Shown one piece after another: positions 19,446 through 28,730 of a DNA stretch of 31,570 nt; the first letter of the stretch is position 1; every line of letters starts with the position of its first letter. The position numbers were made by a program, and so were the translations under genes. This stretch comes from Nemertoderma westbladi (Eukaryota > Xenacoelomorpha > Nemertodermatida > Nemertodermatidae): the NCBI GenBank assembly GCA_032718475.1, contig JAUCBJ010001596.1:1-31570 (forward strand), written 5' to 3'. The notes under the pieces were generated by a model. The model did not search any database, was not told where the DNA came from, and saw nothing but the letters and a program-made list of their open reading frames with translations.

Positions 19446-19919
19446 AAACATAATATAACAGGTTACAGTTTTATTTTTGAGAGTAATCAGCTGTTATTTG
19501 CGTCGAATTTCCCCTGGAGAGGGATGAATTTTTATTGCGTCCAGTTTCCCCCCCTTATTTTGTCCCCTTCCCGTTATTCGGAGGAATTTTGTTTGTGCTG
19601 CCTTATCACCAGAATGTGAGTCGCGCCGTTTCTGCCTTTCCATAGATCGCTTTTGTACTCCATTAAGAAGGGTGTTTGCTAGGGTACAGCAATCAGCTAT
19701 TGGTGGCAGTTGGGATATACCGTAATAGACCGCAATAATGGTATTACTTGAGTTAGTTGTTTGTAGTACCGTATAGGTATAGTTCCATCATGTACAGCAT
19801 CCACCCATGCAGCAGACGCCATGGTCCTGGTCCACCATACCAGGTGATGCGGAGTAAGTTGTAATCCACCACGAGTTAGGGCTTGGGTAAATATATTATC
19901 CTCCTCTTAAATATCACCT

Positions 19920-20302
19920 GTGATGTCTAACTCTGGGATTACCTTTACCAGGAATCCTGCGACGTATCCAGCTGCCTGAAACTCATCATAACTGACTTCA
20001 ATATCCACTAGCTGTTAAATTTTTCTCAGCATTTCCGTTGTTATTAGGACATACTTTCGGATGTTCAGGTGCTTTCAAAGTGGATGGGATATCGTCTAAT
20101 AGAACAAAGTCTAAAGTATAAACTCAAGCTGAGACTTATATTTGGATGACTCAAGATCAATCGCGGCATTAACGTACTCCTTAGCTTTCGTAAGTAGCGA
20201 TGTCGTAGTACCAACATTACGTTTCACGACTGCAATGACTTCTTCCAACTGAGACCAACGTATTAGTTGGCTATTACGAGCGAGGCAATGCGAAAACCCC
20301 AA
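19920..20302 (-). pseudogene. Possible decayed downstream part of the P-like transposase
   Basis: The only continuous piece is a 63-residue frame at 20111-20302 with a helical, charged pattern (LEEVIAVVKRN, KAKEYVNAAIDLE). Further along the minus strand, near 19930-20000, SYDEFQAAGYVAGFLVKV is readable in frame and resembles the AGYVA-type motif near the C-terminus of THAP/P-type transposases. Frames are broken between the pieces. The assignment rests mainly on position between THAP and the element's left end. Confidence 0.35.
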
Positions 20303-20543
20303 GCTGCAACCCAGCTGATCAACCGCCGATCGGCTGATACAAACATGTCCGAGGAAAGTTGACTCTTTGATGAAAGTGAAACCTGTCCAATATACTGTAT
20401 ACTTCGTTATGGAAAAAGAAGAGCAATACTTGGAACTGCGATAGTTTCACAAAAATGTCAGTACGCGACCGTATCCTGCAATTCCCTTTAGCCACGTAGA
20501 AACAACAGGCAGGCAGGTTCAGTCAGCTGCAAAAAGCCCCCAA

Positions 20544-20918
20544 TTAAATCTCACTCCATGCACTCATTGAGTAACTGAAGTTGGCGTTCCACAATGGGAG
20601 GGATGTCTCGTGGAGTGGGGGGTCGCGGCGGAACTCACGATAAGGGAAGTCCAGGTAAGTATAACGGAATATTGTTGGTCGCAAGGAACCGCCAGGGACT
20701 TTCTTGTGCGGAATTCCCTTGGAAAACTCTGGCCACTGTTGAGTACAAATGACGGCAGTGCTTCCATACTTAAACAGAGAGCCGTCATCTGCATTGCATC
20801 GTGGAAGCGCGGCGATCCACTGATCTCGTTCAGCATCGACAGGAGGAAGTTTCACTACACGAACGGGATTTCCTGCGTAATTGCCGTCGCAGCCAAATAC
20901 GCAACAATAATTAGGCAT
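20544..20918 (-). pseudogene. THAP-type zinc-finger region of the P-like transposase (degenerate)
   Basis: The start at 20918 is chosen because MPNYCCVFGC is a typical THAP N-terminus (first two Cys ligands). Further THAP features are PVRVVKLPPVDAERDQWIAA (invariant Trp), then AVICTQQWPEF and GGSLRPTIF (the AVPTIF-like end). The fourth zinc ligand, His in the usual C-x2-H, is Gln here (CTQQ), so metal binding is probably lost. After RPTIF the expected Pro-rich linker continues in another frame (VPPRPPTPRD readable) with an in-frame TGA, so at least one frameshift and one stop have occurred. In P-type transposases this domain binds subterminal DNA. It lies at the 5' end of the coding strand, near the element's right terminus. 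Confidence 0.75.
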
Positions 20919-21564
20919 AATAATAATAAATAACTTGTTCTGTTGGTAGTTTAGCCTAATGTTGTAATACGGCACCTTAAATACCTACCTATCAGCCTAT
21001 AGCAGTATAGTAATTGATTTAATTACTACCAAATGGTACCACCTAGGCCTACCTGCTGACCTGTACCGGAACGGTCGCGGTACCGTACGGGTAGCATCAT
21101 ACGAGTACGGGCTACCACTGTACCAGGGTAGGGCCATACAGCCGTCCAGTTGAATGTACTGTAACTAGACTATCTGACTTTCTAACTGTACTATTCCCAT
21201 ATACCAGAGGTAGCGGTAGGACTATAATACAGCTATAAGGCTATAACTATTCATTCTACGGTAGTACAGTAGTAGGCTATTCAGGTAGTACAGCTTACAG
21301 CAGTATGAAATTAATGGACTTCGCTAGCGAAGTCGGATCAGGCAGTGTGCCAGTCCTGTAGTATAGTAGTCCTTGGTAAGACTACAATAGAAAAATAAAT
21401 GGACTGACCGACATGCAGATTTATACCAGTATGTAGAGATTTTAATGTTTGGGGAAAGCATCAACGTCGAAATACAGCTCGGAACATTCATTATAGTAGT
21501 ATGTTAGCTAAACCCAAGAAATTGGTGGGTCATACCAATTTAACAAAAAAACCAGTAAGATAAA

Positions 21565-22279
21565 TTACCTGTTCCTGTTCCCTTCATTGACCATATGGGA
21601 TGGACTGACTTGGAGGGCACGAATAGCCACAACATCAGAATCCGAACATATCTTCTTTGGTATCGATTTCTCCGCGGTGCAAACAAATACAGATCCATTG
21701 CGTGTGAAGTAAGAGAATATTAACTTAGCCCGATGTAATTCGCGCACGCGGGTAATTAATTTCGAGCCCGTGGGGGTAAGATGTTCCGTAATCGATAAAG
21801 GACGCTTCAACTTTTTCTTATTAACCAAGGCAGTTATACGAGCGCTGTGGCCGTAGAACCGAATAATTAATAGACGAGGTTTTGGTGGCTCGCTTGTTAA
21901 AGAAGACGAATGCGTGGCCGAGGGACCAGTCGGCTTCGATGTTTTACCTAACCTGTGGTACAAATCAACGTCACTAATCGAGAGGTTTAGAGGGGATAGC
22001 ACTTCTGAGATAAGCTGATGACGCTCTTCGTCGGGGCTGACCACCTCCTGGAAGGTGATGAACAAGTATGTTGTGGCGTCGTTGATAAGAGGTAAGCTCT
22101 TCGTTATCGTGATGGAGTTCCGCCTGTTGTCTCTGTATTGTTGTATTGGTCTCGGTAATTACTCGATTGTTGGTTTCGAGATTATCCAATCTCGAACAAA
22201 CTGCAACGATTTCAGATCGTGATTCGCGAACGTCTTTTATTATGTCAGACTGGCCCTGTTGTAGATCGTCAAGACGCAT
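21565..22279 (-). pseudogene. LINE ORF1-type protein (coiled coil + RNA-binding domains), one frameshift
   Basis: The first part (ATG at 22279, MRLDDLQQGQSDIIKDVRES) is a heptad-patterned coiled coil through LDNLETNNRVITETNT, then YQRRHNILVHHLPGG. After a frame change near 22010-22050 the second part reads SPDEERHQLISEVL, VDLYHRLGK, PRLLIIRFYG, ITEHLTPTGSKLI and FTRNGSVFVC. This order (coiled coil, RRM-like segment with HNI..., CTD) matches the L1-type ORF1p, an RNA-binding trimer that coats LINE RNA; many invertebrate LINEs carry it. It lies on the same strand as the ORF2 LINE at 10920-14213 but 7 kb upstream, with two intact insertions and an LTR-like repeat in between, so common origin is possible but unproven. 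Confidence 0.72.
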
Positions 22280-23282
22280 CTTTCCACGTAGGCATAACTA
22301 GGCCTTTCTGCTTTTTCCACCCTGGCAGATTCAGCCTACAGAAGTCGAGAAGAGTAGGTCAGTCACTGATTGTAGGTTGATTGGCAGACTACAATTTGAA
22401 AATTCCCAGTTCCGGAGGTCCCACGAATTACTGGTATCAGGCGAGTACAGACTGACAGAGTACTTGATTAAAGTCAGCGTAGAGTGGTTTATGGCTCAGG
22501 CAGTGGGCAGGATCATGGCAATATGGATGCGTATCTCAATAATTAAAGAGTTCAAAATGGGGCCATTAGGCCTAATTCAGTACCGGTATTTGCAACACAA
22601 CAGCAGACAATCAGAGCACACACATACTGCAGTATGCCCTAACCAAGACCCAACCAACAAACGGAAAGACATAAACATTCATTGTTCAAAGATCTAGTGT
22701 TACCTGAACCAATGTTGAACGAATGTTGTTACCTGAACGAATGATGTTCCGAAGTATGGCAATTTTGGAAAGTTTCAATTTTCCAGATGATGGTATGGAA
22801 GTCTGACTTGCTGGTGGTACATGAAAATTGTACCACAGAATCCCCCTTTGGTATATCTAACCATTTACTAAATGTTTTGGGCTACCCACTAATCAGACCA
22901 CTCTAACTCAAGCCTCAAAAAGACAATTGTCCAATCGAAAAGTCGAAAAGTCCAATCTTTGCCCATATAGAAAAGTTGGTCTGACAAGTGGGTGGTATTT
23001 ATTCATGGTTTTAATGTGTATGAGACCTATTATTTATGTGTACAATAAATATAAAATGACACTCCACCCACTAGTCAGAAAGATTTTCTGTAGGTTTCAT
23101 TGGGGATATGTTCGAATAAATCGCAAACTTTGAACTGCAATATCTCGAAAACCAATACACCATCATCAGAAATATTTCATCAGGTGTCATTTTATACCAT
23201 TTCCGACCATTATTATATCCAAAAATAAACGAAATTGATGACCCCATGCCACCGTGATTTGTCGAATTTGGATGGTATTACC
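22280..23282. other. Non-coding interior next to right TIR, with a recurring TCTGACNAGTGGGTGG word
   Basis: No gene is recognised. The word GTCTGACAAGTGGGTGG occurs at 22979; inverted relatives are near 22886 (CTACCCACTAATCAGACC) and 23064 (CCACCCACTAGTCAGA). The 22979/23064 pair could form a hairpin of about 100 bases. The same word occurs at 10162. Confidence 0.5.
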
Positions 23283-24258
23283 CCGTACTGTCCGTACCCT
23301 GTACCCTACATATCAGAAATTCGATTTTGCTGATCGAATACTGGAATACAACAATTTTTCAACAGCGCCCTCTCGTGATCTATTTACTAATTACAGATAG
23401 TGTCAACAACGCATTTGATTGGATAAAACACTGCAAAAACATAGCTTACTTTAAACTATGTTTAAACGACACTGTAAAAACATCGCTTACTTTAAACTAT
23501 GTTTAAACGACACTGTAAAAACATAGCTTACTTTAAACTATGTTTAAACGACACTGTAAAAACATAGCTTACTTTAAACTATGTTTAAACGACACTGTAA
23601 AAACATCGCTTACTTTAAACTATATTACTGCATGAACACATACTGTACTTCATTTTAAGCAATGTTGGAAGAGAACTGCAATTAAATAAATACCTTATTT
23701 ATAGCGATTTATTACACTCAATTACATAAACATAGCTTTCTTTTAAGCGATGTTTTAACAGAACTTGTTAAAAATATCTTAATTTTAAGCAATTTAATAA
23801 AGTCAACTACATAAACATAGCTTACTTTTTAGCGATGTTTTCACAGAACTTGTAAAAAATACCTTACTTTTAAGTGATTTACTAAAGTCAACTACATAAA
23901 CATAGCTTACTTTTAAGCGATGTATAAATTCAAATGCAATAAAATACCATACGTTTAAGCGATTTTGAAGGCAATTGCAAAAACATAGCTTACTTATAAG
24001 CGATTTTCAAGGCAAATACAAAAACATTGCTTACTTTTAAGCGATGTTTTAAGAGAACTTGTAAAAAATACTGTACCTTACTTTTAAGCGATTTATTAAA
24101 GTCAACTACATAAAACATAGCTTACTTTTAAGCGATGTATAAATTCAAATGCAATAAAATACCATACTTTTAAACGATGCTTATAAATATAAGCTAATGA
24201 AAAATGTAAGGTACACATTTGTAATTCTAAGGTATTTTGGCACAAATCAGACGCCATA
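23283..24258 (-). repeat. Right terminal inverted repeat (976 bp)
   Basis: Reverse complement of 8524-9540. The inner edge is CCGTACTGTCCG at 23283, and the outer edge is CGCCATA at 24252-24258. The ~42-bp array occupies about 23430-24186. Confidence 0.9.
23430..24186 (-). repeat. ~42-bp iteron-like array inside right TIR
   Basis: Inner units carry GCTTACTTTAAACTATG followed by TTTAAACGAC. Outer units carry GCTTACTTTTAAGCGAT. The order is the mirror of the left array, with the TTTAAAC type inside and the TTTTAAGCG type outside. Several units differ from the left arm, for example a longer linker near 24070. Confidence 0.9.
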
Positions 24259-24264
24259 TGAACC
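24259..24264. repeat. 6-bp target-site duplication TGAACC (right)
   Basis: Partner of 8518-8523. Confidence 0.85.
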
Positions 24265-25101
24265 CACCATAGAACCACCCTATATTATAAATGCGACTCC
24301 ATTTCCATACAAATATTACAACACCGGCTGCTAAGGCAATCAACCAATGCTGCATTATAGAACAAAACTAACAATAGAAATGGGTAGCTATAGTTACTAA
24401 AACTAAAACACAAACAAAGCGCATATATCCTAGCTGTTCCACATTAGTGTCAGTAGTTCTAGTAAAATAATAATAGTGATAATTGTTTCATTCAATTTTT
24501 TGAATAAATACAAATTATATAATATATTATAGAGAAAATGTTTAAACAAAAACTCAACTAATATTATGAAAATTTAAGGATTGATTGATTGATTGATTGA
24601 TTCGTTTTAATTCCTGTACAAAACATGTAAAAAGGAATATACATACTGATACTATAAACAATAAACCATACATGATAAGCCTACAACATTCAGGTCTAAA
24701 CAATATGAAACAAAATAATACATTATCAAAGACAAATTAAATTTTAGCATCACAACAACTATATCAAAGAAATTTAACAAAACCGCAAATCAGTCAAAGT
24801 GAAAAGGGGGGACAGTTCCCCCCCTTCAACCCCCCTTTCAATCAGCACCCCGTCCCAAAAGCAAAGCCGCACCCAGACCCAGTCAAGCAGAATAACCTAT
24901 GGAGATAGATATTATGACAACACACCCGGCTCTTTTAAATTTGCGTGATTTGAGTTTTATGCTCGCACCACTATTGAGTTTTATAATATTTGTAAGAAAT
25001 GTTAAAACTTATCTTATGCCAATGTAGTAATGGTATTAAAATATAATTAAATTAATTAACACTATTAATACTGATTGTTTGATTTAATTATTCGCAATAA
25101 A
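24265..25101. other. Non-coding interval, possible retroposon 3' tail
   Basis: A (GATT)6 microsatellite at 24579-24602 is followed by GTTTTAATTCCTGTACAAAAC. Read on the minus strand this looks like a short retroposon ending in (AATC)n. A G-run/C-run dyad (GGGGGGACAGTTCCCCCC) lies at 24807-24824. No gene was seen. Confidence 0.45.
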
Positions 25102-25446
25102 ATGTCGGATCAACAACGGCCTGCGCAGGGGATTGCCTCAACGTTATTATTGGTGAGGCAGCGACAACAACAACAGCATGCCAATACCCCAAGCCTACCG
25201 GTAGAAGGGAGTGGGGAAATCGCGGAAATAGGGGCTACAGGTGGAGGTTGGAGGTGTGGATGCGATCGCAATAGCCAATCAAAACCCCCCAGCTGTAGCA
25301 AGCGATGTAGACCCCATCCCACAAATACTGGTATCTGGTAGGGTGCCCCAAACTTTCTGTGGGGGTCCTCGTGGGGGTACTGTTGAACCCCGTAGGAGGC
25401 CTAATACGCCAATGGCAACGACGTATAGACCTATCAATTTTCATTG
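25102..25446 (+). pseudogene. Unrecognised protein with VSGRVPQTF motif, copy 1 (apparent frameshift)
   Basis: An ATG at 25102 starts MSDQQRPAQGIASTLLLVRQ, followed by a Gln-rich run and Gly-rich sequence. Near 25235 the neighbouring frame takes over as the better candidate and carries PIPQILVSGRVPQTF, then PRGGTVEP, ending at 25446. The same motif pair occurs in copy 2 at 25804-26181, which supports real protein sequence in this second frame. The 20 bases before both starts also share TTTGATTTAATTAT. Local GC content is higher than the flanks. I do not recognise the family. It may be a structural gene of the viral relic, but only proximity suggests this. Confidence 0.5.
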
Positions 25447-25639
25447 ATAGTACTATTAGGCCTATTGCCATGGTATTACCGAATAGGGGGCCCCAATGGC
25501 GATATCGTCGTTTATCGCCGTAGTTCCCCCCATTGGATCCACCGCGAGAAGGGTGACTCCCTGCGGAGATGGGGAAAATTGTTGGGGGAGAAATCCGATT
25601 TGATTTAATTATCGCGGAAAAAGTTTAAAGTTTGCGACA
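25447..25639. other. Spacer between the two related frames, with a further short open segment
   Basis: GC-richer than the surroundings. A 35-codon frame starting MAISSFIAVVPPIGSTARR is open at about 25497-25604 and could be the displaced C-terminal part of copy 1. This cannot be confirmed by eye. Confidence 0.3.
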
Positions 25640-25795
25640 TTTTTTATTAATAAGAGTTTAAAATTGTTTAATTTGATTTAATTTTATTAATACGAGTTAA
25701 AAAAAATTGTTTAATTTGATTTAATTTTATTAATACGAGTTAAAAAAAATTGTTTAATTTAATTTTATTTTATTAATACGAGTTTAAAAATTTCT
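25640..25795 (+). repeat. AT-rich tandem repeat, about four units of 40-43 bp
   Basis: TATTAATACGAGTT-type words recur at about 25646 (variant), 25685, 25728 and 25770, separated by AAATTGTTTAATTTGATT-type sequence. It lies directly upstream of the second VSGRVPQTF frame. Confidence 0.85.
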
Positions 25796-25803
25796 GTATT
25801 ATA

Positions 25804-26181
25804 ATGGCTGAAGCGAATAAAATCGTTGAACCCATCCAACAAATAGCAGTTTCTGGTAGGGTGCCCCAAACTTTTGGGTGGGAGCCTCGCGGGGGTGCTA
25901 TCGAACCGGTGACATTTATAACGCCCGAAGTTAAACCCTACAAACCGATGTCTGTTGTCGAACCCTTCACTCATCGCTCCTTAACAAGGGGGCGACATTT
26001 AATGATGATTGCGCGGAGATTCGGGTGGGAAGATAGAATATGGGACGTACCGCGTAAAGATAGGGTGCTCCCGGCGCGCCCGGGGATCGCCATCTCACCG
26101 ATCGCCGGTCGGCGGCCGATGTGCATATGTCCGCCGCGGATCATCGGTGAAACTCACACACCGCCACCTACCGAAAATTAA
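25804..26181 (+). CDS. Unrecognised basic protein with VSGRVPQTF motif, copy 2 (125 aa)
   Basis: The frame is intact from ATG (25804) to TAA. It begins MAEANKIVEPIQQIAVSG, then RVPQTFGWEPRGGAIEP, a Pro/Val segment (TPEVKPYKP), an Arg-rich middle (TRGRHLMMIARRFGW, VPRKDRVLPARPG) and a Pro-rich Cys-containing end (CICPPR). Copy 1 shares P-I-x-Q-I-x-VSGRVPQTF-x3-PRGG-x2-EP. Conservation of this stretch between two copies, together with higher GC than the flanks, supports coding. There is no signal peptide or membrane span. Small basic proteins are common in DNA-virus-like elements, but I do not recognise this one. Confidence 0.55.
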   Translation: MAEANKIVEPIQQIAVSGRVPQTFGWEPRGGAIEPVTFITPEVKPYKPMSVVEPFTHRSLTRGRHLMMIARRFGWEDRIWDVPRKDRVLPARPGIAISPIAGRRPMCICPPRIIGETHTPPPTEN

Positions 26182-26774
26182 TGTAAGTAATAATTAGGAC
26201 AATTAATATAATAACAATAATAATCGACAAATTCAACAATAGTACCAATTAGTACCTATTCGACAATAGTAATTTTTTCATCAAATCAACAAAATAACTG
26301 AGTTATTAGTAATCAAAAATTTATGGTGGCGACAGACGACGATAAGGCAACTCGCCTGTGACACCTATTTGCTTTCACACACTTCACGGCTCGCCCCCTC
26401 CCCATATAGTAAGACAGAGTAAAAGGCAGTGATTTTTTATGTCCTTTTATTTGACTTTTTTTGTCCTTTTTTTTTTTTACGAATTATGCATAATGACTTT
26501 TGTTGTCCTTTTAATGACTTTTATTGTCCTTTTAATGACTTTTTATGTATGTATTTCTTCAAACTGTCAGACTGCTGATTTCTGGACTGTCAGACAGTTG
26601 ATTTCACTATGCCTATGCCAAAACATTCCATGATTTATAGACTATGAGATAGATTTCCATATGCGCCTGTGGTAAAAAGACTCTATTTAATAGTTTGTGG
26701 TTGTTGTCGATAATCGATTACCACATGACGTAGCAAAACACTCATTTTATAGCCAAAAACAATTACCAATTGAT
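26182..26774. other. Non-coding interval with T-rich TGTCCTTTT repeats
   Basis: Between 26430 and 26540 the word TGTCCTTTTAATGACTTTT and variants recur four to five times. A loosely similar inverted GGACATAAAAA / AAAGGAC tract lies at 28036-28070. CACTTCACGGCTCGCCCC at 26383 resembles CACTTCGCGGCTCGCCCC at 28151. Confidence 0.5.
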
Positions 26775-27668
26775 GGAAAGGAGCAGGTTAAGGCCGAGTT
26801 TTCTAACCAAAACAATAAACAGTCACTTTACCAAATCAGGGAAAGGAGCAGGTTACAGAGACGGGATTTTCTAACCAAAACAATAAACGATCACTTAACT
26901 AATTGAGGGAAAGGAGCAGGTTACAGAGGCGGGATTTTCTAACCAAAACAATAAACGATCACTTAACTTATTGAGGGAAAGGAGCAGGTTACAGAGGCGG
27001 GATTTTCTAACCAAAACAATAAACGATCATTTAACTAATTGAGGGAAAGGGACAGGTTACAGAGGCGGAATTTTCTAACCAAAACAATAAACGATCACTT
27101 AACTAATTGAGGGAAAGGAGCAGGTTACAGAGACGGGATTTTCTAACCAGAACAATAAACGATCATTTAACTAATTGAAGGAAAGGGGCAGGTTACAGAG
27201 GCGGGCCTTTCTAACCAAAACAATAAACGGTCACTTTACCAATTCAGGGAAAGGAGCAGGTTACAGAGGCGGGATTTTCTAACCAAAACAATAAACGATC
27301 ATTTAACTAATTGAGGGAAAGGGGCAGGTTACAGAGGCGGGATTTTCTAACCAAAACAATAAACGATCATTTAACTAATTGAGGGAAAGGAGCAGGTTAC
27401 AGAGACGGGATTTTCTAACCAAAACAATAAACGATAACATTACCAATTGAGAGAAAGGAGCAGGTTACAGAGGCGGGATTTTCTAACCAAAACAATAAAC
27501 GATAACATTACCAATTGAGGGAAAGGAGCAGGTTACAGAGGCGGGATTTTCTATCCAAAACAATAAACGATCACTTAACTAATTGAGGGAAAGGAGCAGG
27601 TTAAGGCCGGATTTTCTAACCAAAACAATAAACAGTCACTTTACCAAATCAGGGAAAGGAGCAGGTTA
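26775..27668 (+). repeat. 68-bp satellite array, about 14 units
   Basis: Unit starts (GGAAAGG) are at 26775, 26840, 26908, 26976, 27044, 27112, 27180, 27248, 27316, 27384, 27452, 27520, 27588 and 27653 (partial). Spacing is exactly 68, except 65 for the first and last full units, which share the variant CAGGTTAAGGCCG. The consensus carries GGAAAGGAGCAGGTTACAG, GCGGGATTTTCTAACC and AAAACAATAAACGATCA. It has no spacers of independent sequence, so it is an ordinary satellite. Confidence 0.97.
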
Positions 27669-28730
27669 TCCGTAACACTACTCAGACAGTAGTCATGGTC
27701 CATTATTGATTATAAAACTAATACAGTAATAGGCCTAAATTATGTGAAAGGTATATCCACATTTTCCACAATCCTGCAATCCAGTTTGGCCTATCAATTA
27801 TTTAAAATTTATTAGCACAACCGGTAGGCCTACCATTACCTTATTTAAATGGTAGGCTACACAGTAGGCCTATAGCAGTACCGGTACCGGTACTAAAATA
27901 CAGAAATACCTGCTTTATACCTATATCTGTACATACAATACAGCAAAATAGTGCTATATATACTAATACCGGTACTGATAGCCTGAGAGAACAGCAGTAG
28001 AGAAACCGGTAGCATGGAACCTAACATTAGACCTTTGGAGGACATAAAAAATAAAAAAAAAAGGACAAAAAAAGGATTTAAACGGACAATAAAAATTATT
28101 GCGTAAGTAAAATAATCAAATTAAAAATAATATTATAAATACCTTATACTCACTTCGCGGCTCGCCCCCACAACTTATTACTTGACAATAACTGTAGAAT
28201 TGCAATATTGGTAGCCGTCGTTAGTCTGTGTTTATTCACCTTTTTTAGTTGTTGCGTCTCTCATAGTCTATCATGTTAAAGACTTTAACAAACGTCTTCA
28301 ACCCACTTACTTACTATATTGGGTTTTACCTATTGCGGTTCAAGGTCAAACGCCAACCGGTAGACAGACACGAATTAATTAAATTACTTTCGTCTTTGGA
28401 CTGGTCTTATACCGCATATGTTTATACACAGTGGTGACATACACCTATGTTACCATAGTACAATGGTAACCATGGTAAGTGGGTGGGGTGACACAATGGT
28501 AATCATAGTAAGTAGGCGGGGCAGGAGCCGTTCGACAAAGTCTTAAACATGGTAGACTATGGCAGACGCCGTTTCAATTATGTTGTTTACGCTACTACTT
28601 TGGTAGTTTGGTTAAATTTATTATTTATTTATTTAAATTTCTTTAAGTACCGATTTTGGGATAGAATTGCTCAATTTTAATCTGTATGATAACTGAGCCT
28701 CGTCTTGCGCGAAGTCCCCATGAACATGTG
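27669..28730. other. Non-coding interval rich in ACCGGTA and AGGCCTA words
   Basis: No gene was seen. It includes short ACCGGTACCGGTAC runs near 27884, a GGTAACCATGGTAA-type cluster at about 28450-28520, and the CACTTCGCGGCTCGCCCCC word near 28151. Confidence 0.4.

Larger units (their letters stand above)
18720..21375. mobile_element. 2656-bp P-like DNA transposon, degenerate, 8-bp TSD
   Basis: It begins CAAGGACTACTATACTACAG and ends with its reverse complement. The inverted repeats are about 62 bp and nearly identical. Each includes the perfect 18-bp palindrome GACTTCGCTAGCGAAGTC. An 8-bp duplication GTAAGACT flanks it (18712-18719 and 21376-21383). CA...TG ends, an 8-bp duplication and an internal THAP-type gene point to the P superfamily; hAT shares the duplication length and ends but usually lacks THAP. 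The coding part is frameshifted and too short for a working transposase. The left end lies only 7 bases beyond the target duplication of the neighbouring MITE. Confidence 0.85.
8524..24258. mobile_element. 15.7-kb DNA element with ~1-kb satellite-like TIRs and 6-bp TSD
   Basis: The left end TATGGCGTCTGATTTG and the right end CAAATCAGACGCCATA are exact reverse complements. The inverted similarity continues inward for about 1 kb on each side, and the whole is flanked by TGAACC duplications. The length (15,735 bp) and 6-bp duplication recall Polintons, but no Polinton gene was found inside and the termini are not AG...TC. TAT...ATA ends with a 6-bp duplication also recall the IS3EU superfamily as I remember it; that needs checking. 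Nearly all of the interior is other nested elements: a LINE, an LTR-like repeat, a MULE MITE and a P-like element. The original element may therefore have been about 5 kb and non-autonomous. No transposase of its own was recognised. Confidence 0.85.

Noticed and set aside
20610-20933. Plus-strand 107-codon frame with a strong splice-donor-like CAGGTAAGTAT
   Set aside because: It is antisense to the THAP region and shows no family similarity of its own.
21565-22279. ORF1-type relic as the transposase of the large element
   Set aside because: The coiled coil plus RRM-like and CTD blocks match LINE ORF1 proteins, and there are no DDE-type motifs.
8524-24258. Calling the large TIR element a Polinton outright
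   Set aside because: The 6-bp duplication and size fit, but no polymerase B, integrase, ATPase, protease or capsid gene was found inside, and the ends are not AG...TC.
26775-27668. Regularly spaced repeats that could suggest a CRISPR-like array
   Set aside because: Whole 68-bp units are repeated with no unique spacers, in eukaryotic transposon-rich DNA. It is a satellite.
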